From Nereocystis luetkeana (Eukaryota; Sar; Phaeophyceae; Laminariales; Laminariaceae), in NCBI GenBank assembly GCA_031213475.1, contig JARUPZ010000013.1, positions 8,207,338 through 8,271,337 of the forward strand: 64,000 bases of DNA, read 5' to 3'. A program made the translations under genes and the position numbers. Shown here piece by piece: positions 12,060 to 23,921 of the stretch (position 1 is the stretch's first letter; each line of letters opens with the position of its first letter). The notes beneath the pieces are model-generated. The model worked only from the letters and a program-made list of their open reading frames with translations, made no database searches and was not told the origin of the DNA.

Positions 12060-13278
12060 CACGGAAGCTCAACGGGACGGTAACGGCGGTAACAGAGGGT
12101 TAGGGTTGGGGTTAGGGTCAACGGGACGGGATGAGACCGGACGGTGAAACCGCCGTCAAAATGGTCCCGCCGTGCTTTCCCGTCCCGTCCCGTCGACAAA
12201 CTCCCTGACCGTCGTCACATACGTCCCGTCCCGCCGATAAAATCTCTACCGTTGAAATGTACCGTCTCGTCCCGCTGTGACATCGAACAATTACCGTCCC
12301 GTCCCGCCGTGACACCGAATGAATACAGTCCTCTGCCGCCGTGACACCGAACAAATACCGTCCCGTCCCGCCGATAAAATCTCCCCCGCGAAATTATTGT
12401 CCCCGGCGGGCATAACTTCCCTCTTCCCCTGCGAGGTATATTCATTCGTGGTAGTCTGTTCCCATCCAATCTCACCACGAATCACGAAATTAATAATATA
12501 TAATCGAGTTGTACAAAGATTTAGTAGTGATTTCGAAAAAACTATCAAGTACTACTACATGTTATCATAAATTGCACACAACTCCCATACTACTGTGAAT
12601 GACATACGTACCAGGTATAAAACAGTAGTAAGAGTACATAGTTGTTGTAGGCGTATTACGCAACTTGCAAAATTGAAAATTTAGTGTATCAACTATCGTC
12701 AAACTCACAGCTGATGACTGCGTATTATCGTATTTTCATCATTTTAAAATATTAGAAAATTCGAAATAGCTCGGCACCACATTTTTGTTTTTTTACGCAC
12801 AAAAGGTGCTGGCGTTGATGATCAGCAGCTGTCTGTATGGTTGGACCTTATTTTTTTATGTTGAGATGAAAAGTACGAACAAAATGAAAAATTACTTTTA
12901 AATACCAAGTCTAGTTTAGGAAGTGTGTGTACAGTGGTATATCTCGTGTCACTCGTGCCTCTGTGGCGTTGTTGTTGATGTTAAAAAAAAAAAAATCACA
13001 CAGAACTGCTATTTGTACTTCATATTTCCACCCGCAACACCTACCTGCCACAGCGGCACAAGCTCGCCACCACACACAAATGCCACAGAGACTACTTAAC
13101 TCGAGGCCACACCGTTCCGACGCCCCAAAGTTCCCGCCATTCAGAGGGGGGGAGAGTGTTATAAGGATTACCTGGGGCTGGGTAATCGATCGATATTTTA
13201 CCCCTATAGCTCAGTAGGTAACACCTTCACGTCCCGCCACGAATCTCAGTCAGTGTCATAAGCCTTGGAAATAAATGT
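12060..13278 (-). repeat. Right arm of the long inverted repeat
   Basis: Reverse-complement counterpart of 3965-5830. The inner part (12140-12400) is the CCGTCCCGTCCCGCCG minisatellite, then CACCACGAATCACG, an AT-rich block, CAGCAGCTG, CAAGCTCGCCACCAC, and the outer CGTCCCGCCACGAATCTCAG. Divergence between the arms is large enough that the duplication is not recent. Confidence 0.6.
12096..12118 (+). repeat. Short telomere-like tract in the right arm
   Basis: AGGGTTAGGGTTGGGGTTAG followed by GGT. At the aligned place in the left arm (near 5795) there is no such tract, so it was gained here or lost there. Confidence 0.6.
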
Positions 13279-15365
13279 AAATGTTTTTGTGTGTACCGTA
13301 GGTCTGATTTACATTCCCCTGCCGTGATAGAAACCCCGAGGTAGAGATGTGGAAATAGAGATAGAGAATAGATATCACCAAGCTATATCTTTCGACGACA
13401 CATCGGTGATCTGATCATTGTTTCTCTTCTTATAGAAACCGGATTTCGAAGCGTGTCTAAACCATCTGTTTTTTTTGCTATATATAATAGGTGTCCTCTT
13501 GACCGCCTGGACCTTGTTAGATGGAGCTTGTCTTTCATGCAAGTTGCCGAAAATTGAACTGCTGAAAGTTTTTTTTCGTTCGATATGAAAAGTTGCTCAC
13601 GACTGACTGTGATGATGATGTAGGCATGGCATTTTCATTTATTTCCCCCCTCCCCTCACAAAAATGGTCTTGAACGTTCCCGGTTCGAAATAGTTGCATC
13701 GTCGGCATGCCAATCGGGAAGGAGTGATATGTTGAACCCCCGACAATGAACGGTTGTTCTACAGCTTTCGAACCACGTACTACTATGCTCATATGCTATG
13801 TGTACGTCACGTATTCATCGTATATGCGAGTGTACGTATGTTTTGTCGTGTCCCTTCCATCCAACTTCATCTGTACACCCAGCGTATCTTTATAAACTTG
13901 CAGCAATAATACCAGGAATCGTTTCGGTACTGCTTTGAATGAGCCTCTATGGCCGTTAATTACTGATTTAGGTTTTTTGGTTTTGAGATCGTAATTATAG
14001 TACTTGGGAGGCGTATATTTGGATGGACAATCAGGGCCAGGATTTTTCCCCGCAAAGCAACGAGCCTTGCTCCTTGTCCCTCGTCTTGCTAAAAACCAAT
14101 GAAGCTGCTCTTCTTCTATTTGCGTAAGCGTTCAACACACGAAACTGCCGACGAGTACCTGTTGAATAAGCAAACCTCAGGGATAGAAAGTGTCCCGACC
14201 TCGGGCATTATGGAGTATGGAATACACAATAACAATGGAATACTTGCCTACTCGCTCGTTACAAGTGATACACTGCGTGTAACTTCAGCTACATCGAAAC
14301 ATAGTTTTGTTGTTTTACGAATCCTAATACCTAAAGACATGCCCTATGTTCGCATTCTGCGTCGTCTGCGCCTGTATTCCTCGATATATATGTTTTCCTG
14401 TACGCGGCGATCTAAAGTAAAATATCACACACCTACCTTGCAAAACTGAGCTTCGACGAAATCCTCGGAACCACACAACTGCTGTACCTGGCATATTATT
14501 TTTATAACTTTTCATGTATGTGTACGAGTATGGTATGAGGTGTCAACTATGGAGCATACTCGTAGTCAAAGAAGACGAGCGCTCGTCAGCAGAACGCGGT
14601 AAAAACAAGGCGCCCGGGGCCGAACCCCGGGTTTCCGGTCACTCTGATCTCTAGATGATTTATCGGAACATACAAAAGCGTCGCCATCTCAGCACGCTGC
14701 GTTTACAACTTTGGCTGGTTCGTGCATGCGGAGAGCGACCGTGACTTGTGGGAGACTTGTCCCAGCAGCTTGTGTTTCTATCGAGCTTGATCACCCGCGG
14801 GTTCTCATCAGAGGCCTACACCCCGACTAAAAGGTGTTCCAGTGGTATAAATTGATCGAAATTCGGGGTGCACAAATTTGACATAAAACCACCCTCGACT
14901 GAACGTTTGCACTTCACTTGCGGACAGCTACAGCTCTTCACGGGAAAATACAGCACGCGAAATTGAGGGGTAGTCGTGATGGGAGCTGTGAGGGCGTCGG
15001 GTGCGCCGGACGGCAATCAATCGTCGTGGGCAGCCAGAAGCGACTCGCGAGATGTGTTTGTGAAATCGAGGTTGCGAGCGAGTAGCACGAAAAAAACTCG
15101 ACAAAACGCCAAACACATTGTTTCATTCAACACAAAGAAGCACAACACATTGGCTACATCACCGGTGTATTCACTAGAAAATGGATTGATCTGTAATATA
15201 TATGAATATGCGAGGTCAGGAGCCGTCGTCGAGGATGCTGCTGGGCGCAAAACAACGTGTCCAATATGAGTAGTAGTAAGTTATTGGGTCCAACAAAGTG
15301 CTAAAAAGGGCTAACAATCGTACATTTGCGTCAACCATTCGACAACCACGAGAACGACCCCACAG
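13279..15365. other. Stretch without a recognised gene
   Basis: No coding frame resembles a known family. A TATAGCTCAGTAGGTA string just outside this stretch at 13204 looks like a Pol III A box, but no tRNA fold follows. Confidence 0.4.
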
Positions 15366-15608
15366 TATGGGTCCACCAGAAGTTCCTGAGTCCCTGCCAT
15401 TAGGAGGTCGATATCTCACCCCGATACAATACTTACTTGGGGAAATAAATGTCGTTTGTGCCACCTGACCGGCACGTGTATACATACGCTAGTAGTCCTA
15501 AAACGAATTTACGCGTAAAACTTTCACCCTAACTGGTAATCCCTCACCTAAGAAACCCAATTGGTCAGAAACCTTTGTCCCAAAAAGTGCAACCCCTACC
15601 GTGGGATG
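15366..15608 (+). repeat. Dispersed repeat family R1, copy 1
   Basis: About 240 bp homologous in the same orientation to 32811-33040. Shared blocks include CCAGAAGTTCCTGA, ATATCTCACC, AGTCCTAAAACGAAT, CAATTGGTCAG and TACCGTGGG. No terminal repeats or coding capacity are visible. It may be part of a longer non-autonomous element. Confidence 0.65.
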
Positions 15609-17626
15609 ACTCACGACACAGAGCAGGATGACGTATCTTGGTTTGTAAATCCCTCACTCTGACTGCACGTCGTATGTATAGACTGCCGAAACGTCTATTA
15701 ATACCACCCGGGGGGACTTGACGACGCATTTCTGAGGGTGCTAGCACCCATCAACTTAAGGTCCACTCTCAATAATTAATTGTCTTTTTTCTGCCGTCCT
15801 TAATCTAACTCCATTGTACAAGACTCAGCGTTGGTCCCACTGCTATTGAGCTGAGCTTATCGACACAATTTTCTAAATTGTTCTGGGCAATGTGAGCATG
15901 TGTATTTCTCAACACGCGTAGTGTTTCTTAACTCTGGGTGCCCACAGCTGTATGTAGTGTAATCGATAGCTGCTTCCAGGTTTTTCAGGAATAATAATTG
16001 TTCGCGGCTTTCGCAGCCACCCCGAGTCACAACGTGCCAGAGCGATCAACATGACACACGTGTTTGTTGGGTAGGCCCGCCGTCTTCTTGATGACTATCG
16101 CTTGCATGCCTCCTACGCTGGCAGCGTTTCTTTTTTCTGTAATTGTATCTGTTTTTAGAGTGCAACAAGTAACTACCTGGTATGCCATGCGCCTCATCGC
16201 GTATATTTTGTATTTATGACGTATATACTTACTTGGCAAAAAAATGACAAATAGCGAGTTTTTGGATATTTGGATTGGCCATGTTAGCAAAAAAAAATCC
16301 AACCTTTTTTTGGGGGTATTCCCCATGTCCTTCGTCGGAAAGTGTTTGGGAGTTTGGACCCGCCATTTCCATTTGGCAAGTTTTTAGCAAGGCTGGAAAA
16401 TCCAAATGTCCCAAAACTTGTCAATTTAGGAAGTTTTTACAGTCACTAGTAGTGTCGTTAAAGACGGCCCTAAAGCAATCCCGGCTCTCTTCACCGCTCC
16501 GAAGCCTCGACGCTAACGCACCCCAAGGCCTTCTCGTCGGTTCCTTGCACCGCCGCTCGCAGGAGAGTGCCGTCGGGTCGACTCACACAACGCTCGCCCT
16601 GTGTATCTCAAATAAACACATTGATAGGTTGAGCGCAGCGCGCATGAAACGTCTTCCGTGTAGGAATAGTTGTCTTACTCAAACCGGTTGACTTTTGTAT
16701 ATTTATTGTGCAGTGAGTGGCTACTTGTGCGATTCCGGTGTGATTTTCGTTGTTCAGCTGGTATATCGCACGCAATGGAGTGCAAAGATAAGTCAGGGCA
16801 TTCATTATGTAGAATTGCGTATGATGTAGCGCAGTTAGACGCCAGTCAAGGGATGAAAAAGCTGAAATATTCTCGTCATGAAATAAATGCAAGGCAACAG
16901 CTGCAGTGGGGAGGAGGGAGAAGAGCTTACTCTGTGACTCCGAATCTGAGTTACGGTTACAGGGCTAGGCCCGATGCTACGAAACGTCAGTTTGGCGTTG
17001 AGACCCACACCTAGTAATAGGCCCTAAGCCCAAATGGCGCGCCGCAGGTGCTAACAGCCATGCGCAAAATAGGCGCCCGGCAGGCGAAAACAAGTGAGAT
17101 ACACCCCGTAGGCAAGAATATGTCACAAGGATGACGTGCCATTATCTGCCTGAAAGGTGCCTATCTATATTTGACATTGGGTTTAAAAAATGCCTGAGCA
17201 CTGCCTGAAACATTCTTGCGCCCCAAGACAAGTCCTATACAAGTAGGTCATAGTTTCAACCGTTGATAGGCCCGTCTGCATACTCCAGCTGTATTTCTGA
17301 AACAGACGTTTTTCTTACGTGTATGGGAATTTCCCAACCGCTACATCTGGGTGAATTTGCGTTTTAGGGGGAGTTTCGATTCAGGGGCATGATATTGTCC
17401 GGTTGATTGAAAACTGAAACAAAAACACGCATCAGCAACCTCCACACAGCGGCAGCAGTCCAAGGTGCGTTGGGTAGTGGGTGTTGGTGTCGTTCGAAGT
17501 GCTGTAGTCCGCGTTTCTTTTTCCATTTCCTCTTTCCGAATAAGACTGGGGTTGTTTACTTCATGTGGGCGTCGATCACTGCTTGTTCTTACCAGGTAGG
17601 CTGCATTTATGTGTGTGTCGACCAGC
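15609..17626. other. Stretch without a recognised gene
   Basis: Contains a small foldback at about 16241-16429 and TACCWGGTA palindromes at 16174 and 17590. The frames are short and unrecognised. Confidence 0.4.
16241..16429. repeat. Foldback repeat, about 190 bp
   Basis: Left half AATGACAAATAGCGAGTTTT then GGATATTTGGATTGGCCATG is mirrored in the right half by CTGGAAAATCCAAATGTCCC then AAAACTTGTCAATTT. Arms are imperfect. Likely a small non-autonomous DNA transposon relic. Confidence 0.5.
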
Positions 17627-17867
17627 GTGAGCTACACTCCTAACGCCAAATTCCTTTGACATCGTGAGTCAGGCGTATCCGTAGGACCTAGCTAGGTAGA
17701 AACTATTTTTTTTGTACTAATTTGTATTGAGGAACGCACTGGTTCCAACTATTCCGAGCAATGTCCAAAGGCCATATAATTAAATTTTATAAAGTTTCTA
17801 CCTACGGACCTACGGATACGCCTGACTCACGATGTCAAAGGAATTTGGCGTTAGCAGTGTAGCTCAC
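17627..17867. mobile_element. Nearly intact foldback MITE, 241 bp
   Basis: The left arm starts GTGAGCTACACTCCTAACGC and the right arm ends with the reverse complement of the same string with a single difference. The match runs through the next 45 or so bases (AAATTCCTTTGACATCGTGA, GTCAGGCGTATCCGTAGG), then weakens toward a roughly 100-base AT-rich loop. So few differences mean a recent insertion or gene conversion between the arms. There is no coding capacity. It abuts the repeat at 17871. Confidence 0.8.
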
Positions 17868-17870
17868 AAA

Positions 17871-18498
17871 GAAAACCGAAGAATGGGAATGAAGCCTAAA
17901 ATGAGAACCAAGACCGAAAAATGGGAACGAAGCCTAAAATGAGAACCAACCCGTATCTCCAGAACCATGTGGTGTATCAGAAAACCAAAATGATCCTGCG
18001 AAACCCCTTGGCCAGCCCTGTGAGAGGAGTTCGTCAGAACGGCCATGCTCCATCTCGTGCCTTCGGGTGGGCGCAAAAAGCGATATACGCTGGCTCTATT
18101 GTGATTTCTCTAGGTGCAACAATCAATGAGAACGAAGCCTAAAATGAGAACCAACCCGTATCTCCAGAACCATGTGGTGTATCAGAGAACCAAAATGATC
18201 CTGCGAAACCCCTTGGCCAGCCCTGTGAGAGGAGCTCGTCAGAACGGTCATGCTCCATCTCGTGCCTTCGGGTTGGCGCAAAAAGCGATACACGCTGGCT
18301 CTATTGTGATTTCTCTAGATGCTGGCTACCGCGGCGATGCCGAGGACTTCCAGCCTGAGCGACAGCTCATTCGAAGGCTGCTGTACAGCCCCACAGGACT
18401 GTCAACTTTTCTCTTGGAGTTGTACACAATTGGTTTGCTTTCTAAAAAAAAACGTCCGTTCTCAGTTTTGGCTTCGTTCCCATTTTTCCGATTTATCT
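17871..18498 (+). mobile_element. Repeat family R2, copy 1 (partly duplicated)
   Basis: Ends are inverted repeats: ATGGGAACGAAGCCTAAAAT at the left and TTTTGGCTTCGTTCCCATTT at the right. The left half occurs twice in tandem (17921-18115 and 18124 onward). A second copy lies in the opposite orientation at 25454-25840. The body contains a frame running through both copies, with blocks NPYLQNHVVYQ, KMILRNPLASPVRG and AGYRGDAEDFQPERQLIRRL. I do not recognise that protein. The frame may be real or only a by-product of recent copying. Confidence 0.6.
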
Positions 18499-21326
18499 GT
18501 AAAACAATGAGCTACGAACGCTAAAAGACCGAAGATCCCGTTGCATAAAGTCAAGATGATGTTTAATCATACCTGGTACGCAATTAACGTCTTTCACCGT
18601 GAGGAAACCAAGGAAAATTGGAAGATGCGTTAAGGTATACCAGGTACCTCGTACGTGTCTACCCAAAACGACGAGAAATCCACGGTGTTTGTTTTCAATT
18701 AGAGCTTGAAACTTCGAACTTCGAACACATCCTCCGATGCCGAGATCGTGACGAAAGGACTGCATGGTGTGTGTTATGTCTGTTAATCTTTGTCTGGGGC
18801 TCAGAAAGCACTCCTGTGCGAAATAAAACAATGTGGCCACTTTATACGAGGGGCGAGGGGGGGAGGGGGGGGTATTGCAAACCCCCCACGCACCCCTCGT
18901 CAAAGTGAAAGCAAGAAAATTGTTTTCGAACACAAACGACGTAAACTTAGACCCGAACGGTGCGAATTCAAAACATGTCAAATGAAAGGAACAATTTAAT
19001 TCGTTTCGAAAACGGAACGTAAACAAAACATCAAAAGACAAAGAAGAGAGACATTTTATTTCCATTCATGAACTTTTGAAGGCTTCATAAACCTTGACAG
19101 GAACATACAGGTGGCCCATGCATGCCGACGAGTGTTGATGATGATCGTGATCCCTCGCGCAGACGCTCTCGAACTCTGCACTCTCTCCTTAACCCACGAC
19201 ACTTGCTCTCTCCCACACGTTCACATTCTGTTCGTTCGACGTCGTCGAGCGCCTTGCCAATCGTCAACCTCGATGGCCCGAACCCTCGTTGTCCCGAAAC
19301 CCACCATCTAGCCGATTTTGCCTGACGATGTCCAGGCACCCACCTCCGCTCACACCTTGATTGCTCTCGTTCTCAGCTGGCAATTGAGGTGGCCACGGCA
19401 CGGAAGGAGTCGAAGCCGGAAGCAGTTACTACTGCTGTTGCTGTTGCGGTAGCTCCTGCTTCTTCTGCTGTAGACGCTGCTGCTTAAGCCCCGTGTCCTC
19501 TTCTTTGTCCACCTGACCCATAATCTCCTGGTTTCCACCTCGCGTATCAAATCTGTACGCCGAAGTCACTACCGCTTCAATATTTTTTGTTTCCCATATT
19601 TTTCGTACTTTTATCCCGCCCGGCGATACCGGATCTTGCTCTTCCCGGCCACCACTATGATCATTTCCCTCAAATCCAGACAGGTTCAACTAAGTCCCCA
19701 TCATACTCCCATCGATCTGCTGCAAACTTCCTTGCTTTATTGACTTCTCGTACACGTTTATCACCTGCTCCTTCAGTGCCTTGTGATGAGCGTTGGCTAT
19801 CTGCTTCGGCTAATGCAATGACAGAACCGCAGATTTGTCAGTTAATTGACGAAATCGCAGTCAAAGATGTTCCGCTGAATGGTGGGGGGCTGATCTCTTG
19901 ATCTGGTGCTCCTTGCCAATCCGCTCTAACATTTACTTGTTGTGCGGGACTGACATGGGATGTGGCTCCCTGAGTCTTTTGAGTTTTGGTGCTTGGCTGC
20001 AAGGAAAAACTCCCCGACATTTTTGTGCAGTCGTTGTGTTCCTGCTCTGCGGAAACTGCGAAGGTGGACAAAATCTGAGGGATTCTACCGGTACCCCGTG
20101 ACCTGATAATAGACGTAGAGCCATGGCACGCACTGGGCCCGAGCTACCGTGACTTGTGCTTGTACGTCAACTCGGGTGAGGAGGACGTATCGCGGGCCGG
20201 GTGCGGTTGTGTGGTACCTGGTATGTCGGTCGATCTTGACATCAGGCGTGCGATCATGGAGATAGAAAACTCCTATAAAAATGAAACATGTTTAATAGAC
20301 TGGGAGGTGAGGCGCCTCGCCTCGCCGTGTGGTTTTGGCATTACTCTACACTTACTTCATCCACAAACACATTTGCGTCCCATCTCGATAGGGACAAGTC
20401 GCTCCTCGACCTCAGTCTATAAATTTCAACTACATACATCACACGAATCAGACAATCAAACTACATCATACATCGTCACGAATTGAGGAACGACTATCTT
20501 CTACACCCCAGTCATACGTAGCGCGATTGCCCCCTTACGAGTCGGAACTTCAGTCCGTTTGAAAGAGATTGCTCCCGCTATATTGCACGCATGTGCCACG
20601 AGCTTTATTTGAGCCGTAAACCACAGGTGTTTGGCTTGTTAGGTTTAGTGTCGTAAACAAAATCATCCTTAGGAAGCCCCAACTCCCCGACGAACCCAAA
20701 GAACAGAAAAAAAACGTTCGTCAAGGCGTCGACAGGAGTTCACAGGCAAAACACGTTTGCAACGGTTCAGGATCAATCACATGCAAACGGCGCGCGTATT
20801 TGCGCTTTTTGCGGAAGCAGGCTTATTTGAAAACTATTCCTCGGGATTATTACCGAGTGATTTAACCTGCGGTTTCTTGCGGGATTCGGGATAATCCCGT
20901 GGTCTAATGATAAATTCAAATATCCCTCTCCTGAGCCACGGGGAGGTGTTTTTAGGGTTCCCGCACCATCGCGCCCTTCACAAGCTGAGACTTAAACTGA
21001 TCCCCAGCGAAACGTTCACACCTCACTTGCTGTCAGCTCCAGCTTCCCACGAAACCCCACAACGAACGAAGTAGGCCACGTTTTTCAAGAGGATTGTGAA
21101 GGTGTCGGATTTATCACGCCGCAGTCAAAGCCAGACGTATTTACATCTTCCGGCCATCATGGCACCACGAGATTACCTGAAACCCATCCCGCACAAAGTC
21201 CGTACCAAAAGCGTGTACCGCCATGAAATGATATTTCGCTCCCGGGAACCAGAAAAAAAGAGCAAATAAATCCCGTTCCCACACCAGCACATCCCGTTGT
21301 GGACACATCTCATACCAAGAGAGGCG
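18499..21326. other. Stretch without a confirmed gene
   Basis: A G-rich hairpin sits at 18845-18900. Between about 19080 and 20100 both strands have longer frames with biased composition (Ala codons on plus, Gln-rich KQQRLQQKKQELPQQQQQ on minus near 19440). These could be worn coding sequence, but no domain is recognisable and frames are interrupted. TACCWGGTA palindromes occur at 18570, 18638 and 20215. Confidence 0.35.
18845..18900. repeat. G-rich imperfect hairpin
   Basis: ACGAGGGGCGAGGGGGGGAG is mirrored 25 bases on by CCCCCCACGCACCCCTCGT. The G runs of 4, 7 and 8 bases could also form a G-quadruplex on the plus strand. Confidence 0.5.
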
Positions 21327-21574
21327 TTCTACGATAGAGGTTCACCCTACATTTTCTGAGGCTCCTCACTTGAGGAGCTCCATACCGCACCCGAAAACTG
21401 AGTTCAGCGAAAATCCAAATGCATCGCGGGGAATAGTCCCATGGCCCAAGCCTACAGCACGTTATTTTTCGAAATCAAGATTGACATTTATTTCGACGAT
21501 TTATTTGGGGCCTAGGAACCCCGTCTTTCGGAAACAAAACAGCGCAAATGTGCTACCTCTATTATCGTAGAACG
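21327..21574. mobile_element. MITE family R3, copy 1
   Basis: Starts CGTTCTACGATAGAGGT and ends ACCTCTATTATCGTAGAACG, which are inverted repeats. It shares blocks such as GGTTCACC, GAAGCTCCTCAC-like, CCCGAAAACTGA and GGAATA.TCCCAT with a second copy at 57048-57292. There is no coding capacity. Confidence 0.7.
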
Positions 21575-22738
21575 GGTCAATAGATCTGTTCAGTCTTGGG
21601 TTAACTGAGTCCCGCGGCATGGCGTCCGGGAGTCAAAACGTCGTCTCGAGGAATGCCTGACGTTTTACGCTTTTGCCTTGTAGTTACTTAGCAGCTTCCG
21701 CAAGGGCTTAGCGTTCGCGTGTTTGGAACTATCTTATAATGGCCTTGCGCAATCATATCCTGGAATGTTTGTGCGCGGTTTTCAGTCACAGGTATGCTTA
21801 TTGCTTGGAGTACGTGAAACCTGCACGTGCAGAAAAATGTAACGTGAAAACATTTTTTTTAACGGCAAAGCCTCTCTGTTGCTGGCATGTTTGCCTAGTT
21901 TGTGCTGGGTCTCAGACACATTTTCGACGCTTACGCCAGCCGCAAGACCCCCCTAAAACAAAACGGCCCGTGTGTCACTCTCTTCCCCTCTAAATGGCGG
22001 GAACTGTCATGCTAAATATATGGAGTCGGGTAAATACTGCAAGCGGCATTCTTCGTGGTTGATATTTTAGGCGGTATAGGTATAGCCACCGCACGAGGAC
22101 CCGTATCATAAATAATGGTTCTGGTACACGTGCCAGGTATGAATATATACCTGGTATATATGCAATATATAATATATATAGATATATATATAATATATAC
22201 AGATATATTTACATAATATATATGTAGATATACCAGGTATTCATTAACATAAATATTTACGCAGATATTTCCTCATTGAATTAGTATGTATATTATATAA
22301 CAGCTGTATATTACGAGTACGTGTTCATCGACGAAGAGGAATAACGACGGCGACCTCGACTCCAACCGCGCATGTCGTTTTCTGGCTCCTTCCTCCATAA
22401 TAGCTAGACACCCATTTCATGAAGTATGTCTAGTCTACGTCGCTCAAACCTCTACTCTCATCAACGCACATCAACCGGGCGTTCTGTAACCCTAACCTCC
22501 ATGTATTCGTATTGCAGGCTAATTGTGTCGGGTTTGTCATGGGCTGTTGGTTCGGTCTGGGCCGGGCCGATCTGTAAACAATGACGGGCCGAGTTGGTCA
22601 GGGCCATAATGATGATGTTCAAAGTGTGACGGGCCCGGCCAGGCCAAGGCACATACATGGAGGTTCCGGATGCGCCGGGCCGAGTCGTGAAGGAGCAGGA
22701 GCAGACGAAAATCAGCAGCATGTCCTGAATTTCCGACC
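21575..22738. other. Stretch without a recognised gene
   Basis: Includes an AT dinucleotide-rich tract at about 22139-22240 built of ATATAT with two embedded TACCWGGTA palindromes (22148 and 22231). Nothing else is identifiable. Confidence 0.4.
22139..22240. repeat. AT-rich low-complexity tract
   Basis: Mostly ATATAT with interruptions. Its two ends carry TACCTGGTA and TACCAGGTA. Confidence 0.75.
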
Positions 22739-23473
22739 GTGCTCTTTGATTTTGTCTGTACTTCCCGCTGCTCTAACGACTCTCTGTTTATCACGGCCGT
22801 AATGCCAGACCTTACCAATATTAGGACCAATGTTCAACGATCAGTGCAACCAACCGCCGAAGTGAGCCAGCAAGTTTCTGCCGGTTCGAGGCGTAGCCGC
22901 GAAGACGAAAAGGGTGTGCCAGCTGCCTGACGTCGTTTCTGATCAACGTTGTAGGTTCTGCGTGTGTGGTCCTGACCTGCACGACGCTCTTGTCCCGTCA
23001 CACGCATGTTCTTAACGACCACGGAAATCAGAGTGCAAGACCAGGAGACAGATGACGTGGCTGAGGAATTCACTTACGGCCGCATTGGCGGTGTCATGCA
23101 GTACCGTGGTGCAAGGTAAGTTTGTACGCCAAAACTGCCGTTACCATGTTCTCGAGAGTGTTTGTTACCGAGTACCAGGTATATGTATCTACGAAACTTG
23201 AGAAAGCTTGTACTCCCGACGGGGTTGCAGAAAGGTTTGTCATAGTAACCTATTTGGATCGTCCCTGTCAATGACCCGAGAGCGATGGATCCGAAGGTGA
23301 CAAACGTGGGACCAGATCGTCGTTATCTGGAGACGACGCCCGCTTATCAACCCCTTTCGCGACGTCGAACAATCAAGGCAAAACAAAGTTTCCAGAAGTT
23401 TGACATACACATACGAAGTAAATTGTTTAGATGTGGTCATGTTTTGGCAGAACGGACAGAAGACAACATATAA
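22739..23473 (+). CDS. Weak candidate multi-exon gene, unknown product
   Basis: Three short stretches look protein-like: a frame ending near 22929 (PDLTNIRTNVQRSVQPTAEV, then a charged tail), an 84-base segment at 23032-23115 between AATCAG and GTAAGT (VQDQETDDVAEEFTYGRIGG, then VMQYRGA), and 23285-23473 (MDPKVTNVGPDRRYLETTPA, then a basic tail). The middle one is bounded by consensus splice sites and is phase 2 at both ends, like the LRR exons downstream. I recognise no domain. Whether the pieces belong together or are worn repeat sequence cannot be settled from the sequence. Confidence 0.2.
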
Positions 23474-23921
23474 ACTGCCAGAAAACTCTGTTCCAGACGG
23501 ATCGACCCACCGTTTCAGATTTTTGTTTTCGTCGTTGCGTCGGAGTGCTCAGTTTTTCCGACGGAAACTAATTCAAGATTTTTGGAGGTCAAAATAGTTG
23601 TCATCACTATTTTTTTTACACTGATTTTAGAACGTATCGCATCCAGCGGCAAATTCCTGAAAAGGTGTTTTTTTTATTTTTTTTTATTGAGAAGCAAGAT
23701 ATAGGCCAAAACCCCACTTTCCCCGTCTTCCGTTGAGGAGATTATAGCGCAAAAAATTCCTCGCATTCGGATAAATTGGACCTGGGCACTGGATCGTGTT
23801 TTATTTAGTTCTGAACAATAAATTGTGGGCATACAAAAAAATGTTCTCCTGAATTTTCGAGGTGTAGAAGAGATGTACATTAACGTGCATGGGCAGATGC
23901 ATCATAGTAGATATTGTTGTA

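Larger units (their letters stand above)
3965..13280. mobile_element. 9.3 kb structure bounded by long inverted repeats
   Basis: The segment from about 3965 to 5830 is homologous, in reverse orientation, to about 12060-13278. Order is kept along the arms: CAAGGCTTAT..GACTGAG..CGTGGCGGGAC at the outer edge, then GAGCTTG..GGCG and CAGCAGCTG blocks, an AT-rich block, GATTCGTGGTG, then the GGGACGGGACGGTA minisatellite at the inner edge. No transposase is recognisable between the arms. It could be a large foldback transposon or two solo copies of one repeat facing each other around a 6 kb gap. Later insertions (a LINE, a minisatellite element, telomere-like tracts) occupy the interior and arms. 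Confidence 0.55.

Noticed and set aside
13199-13250. tRNA gene suggested by TATAGCTCAGTAGGTA
   Set aside because: The string fits a Pol III A box, but no acceptor stem, anticodon arm or proper T arm follows. At most a tRNA-derived remnant in the repeat arm.
19080-20100. Coding gene from biased Ala- or Gln-rich frames
   Set aside because: Frames are interrupted on both strands and the composition follows a GCTGTT/CTGCT-rich repeat. No family recognised.
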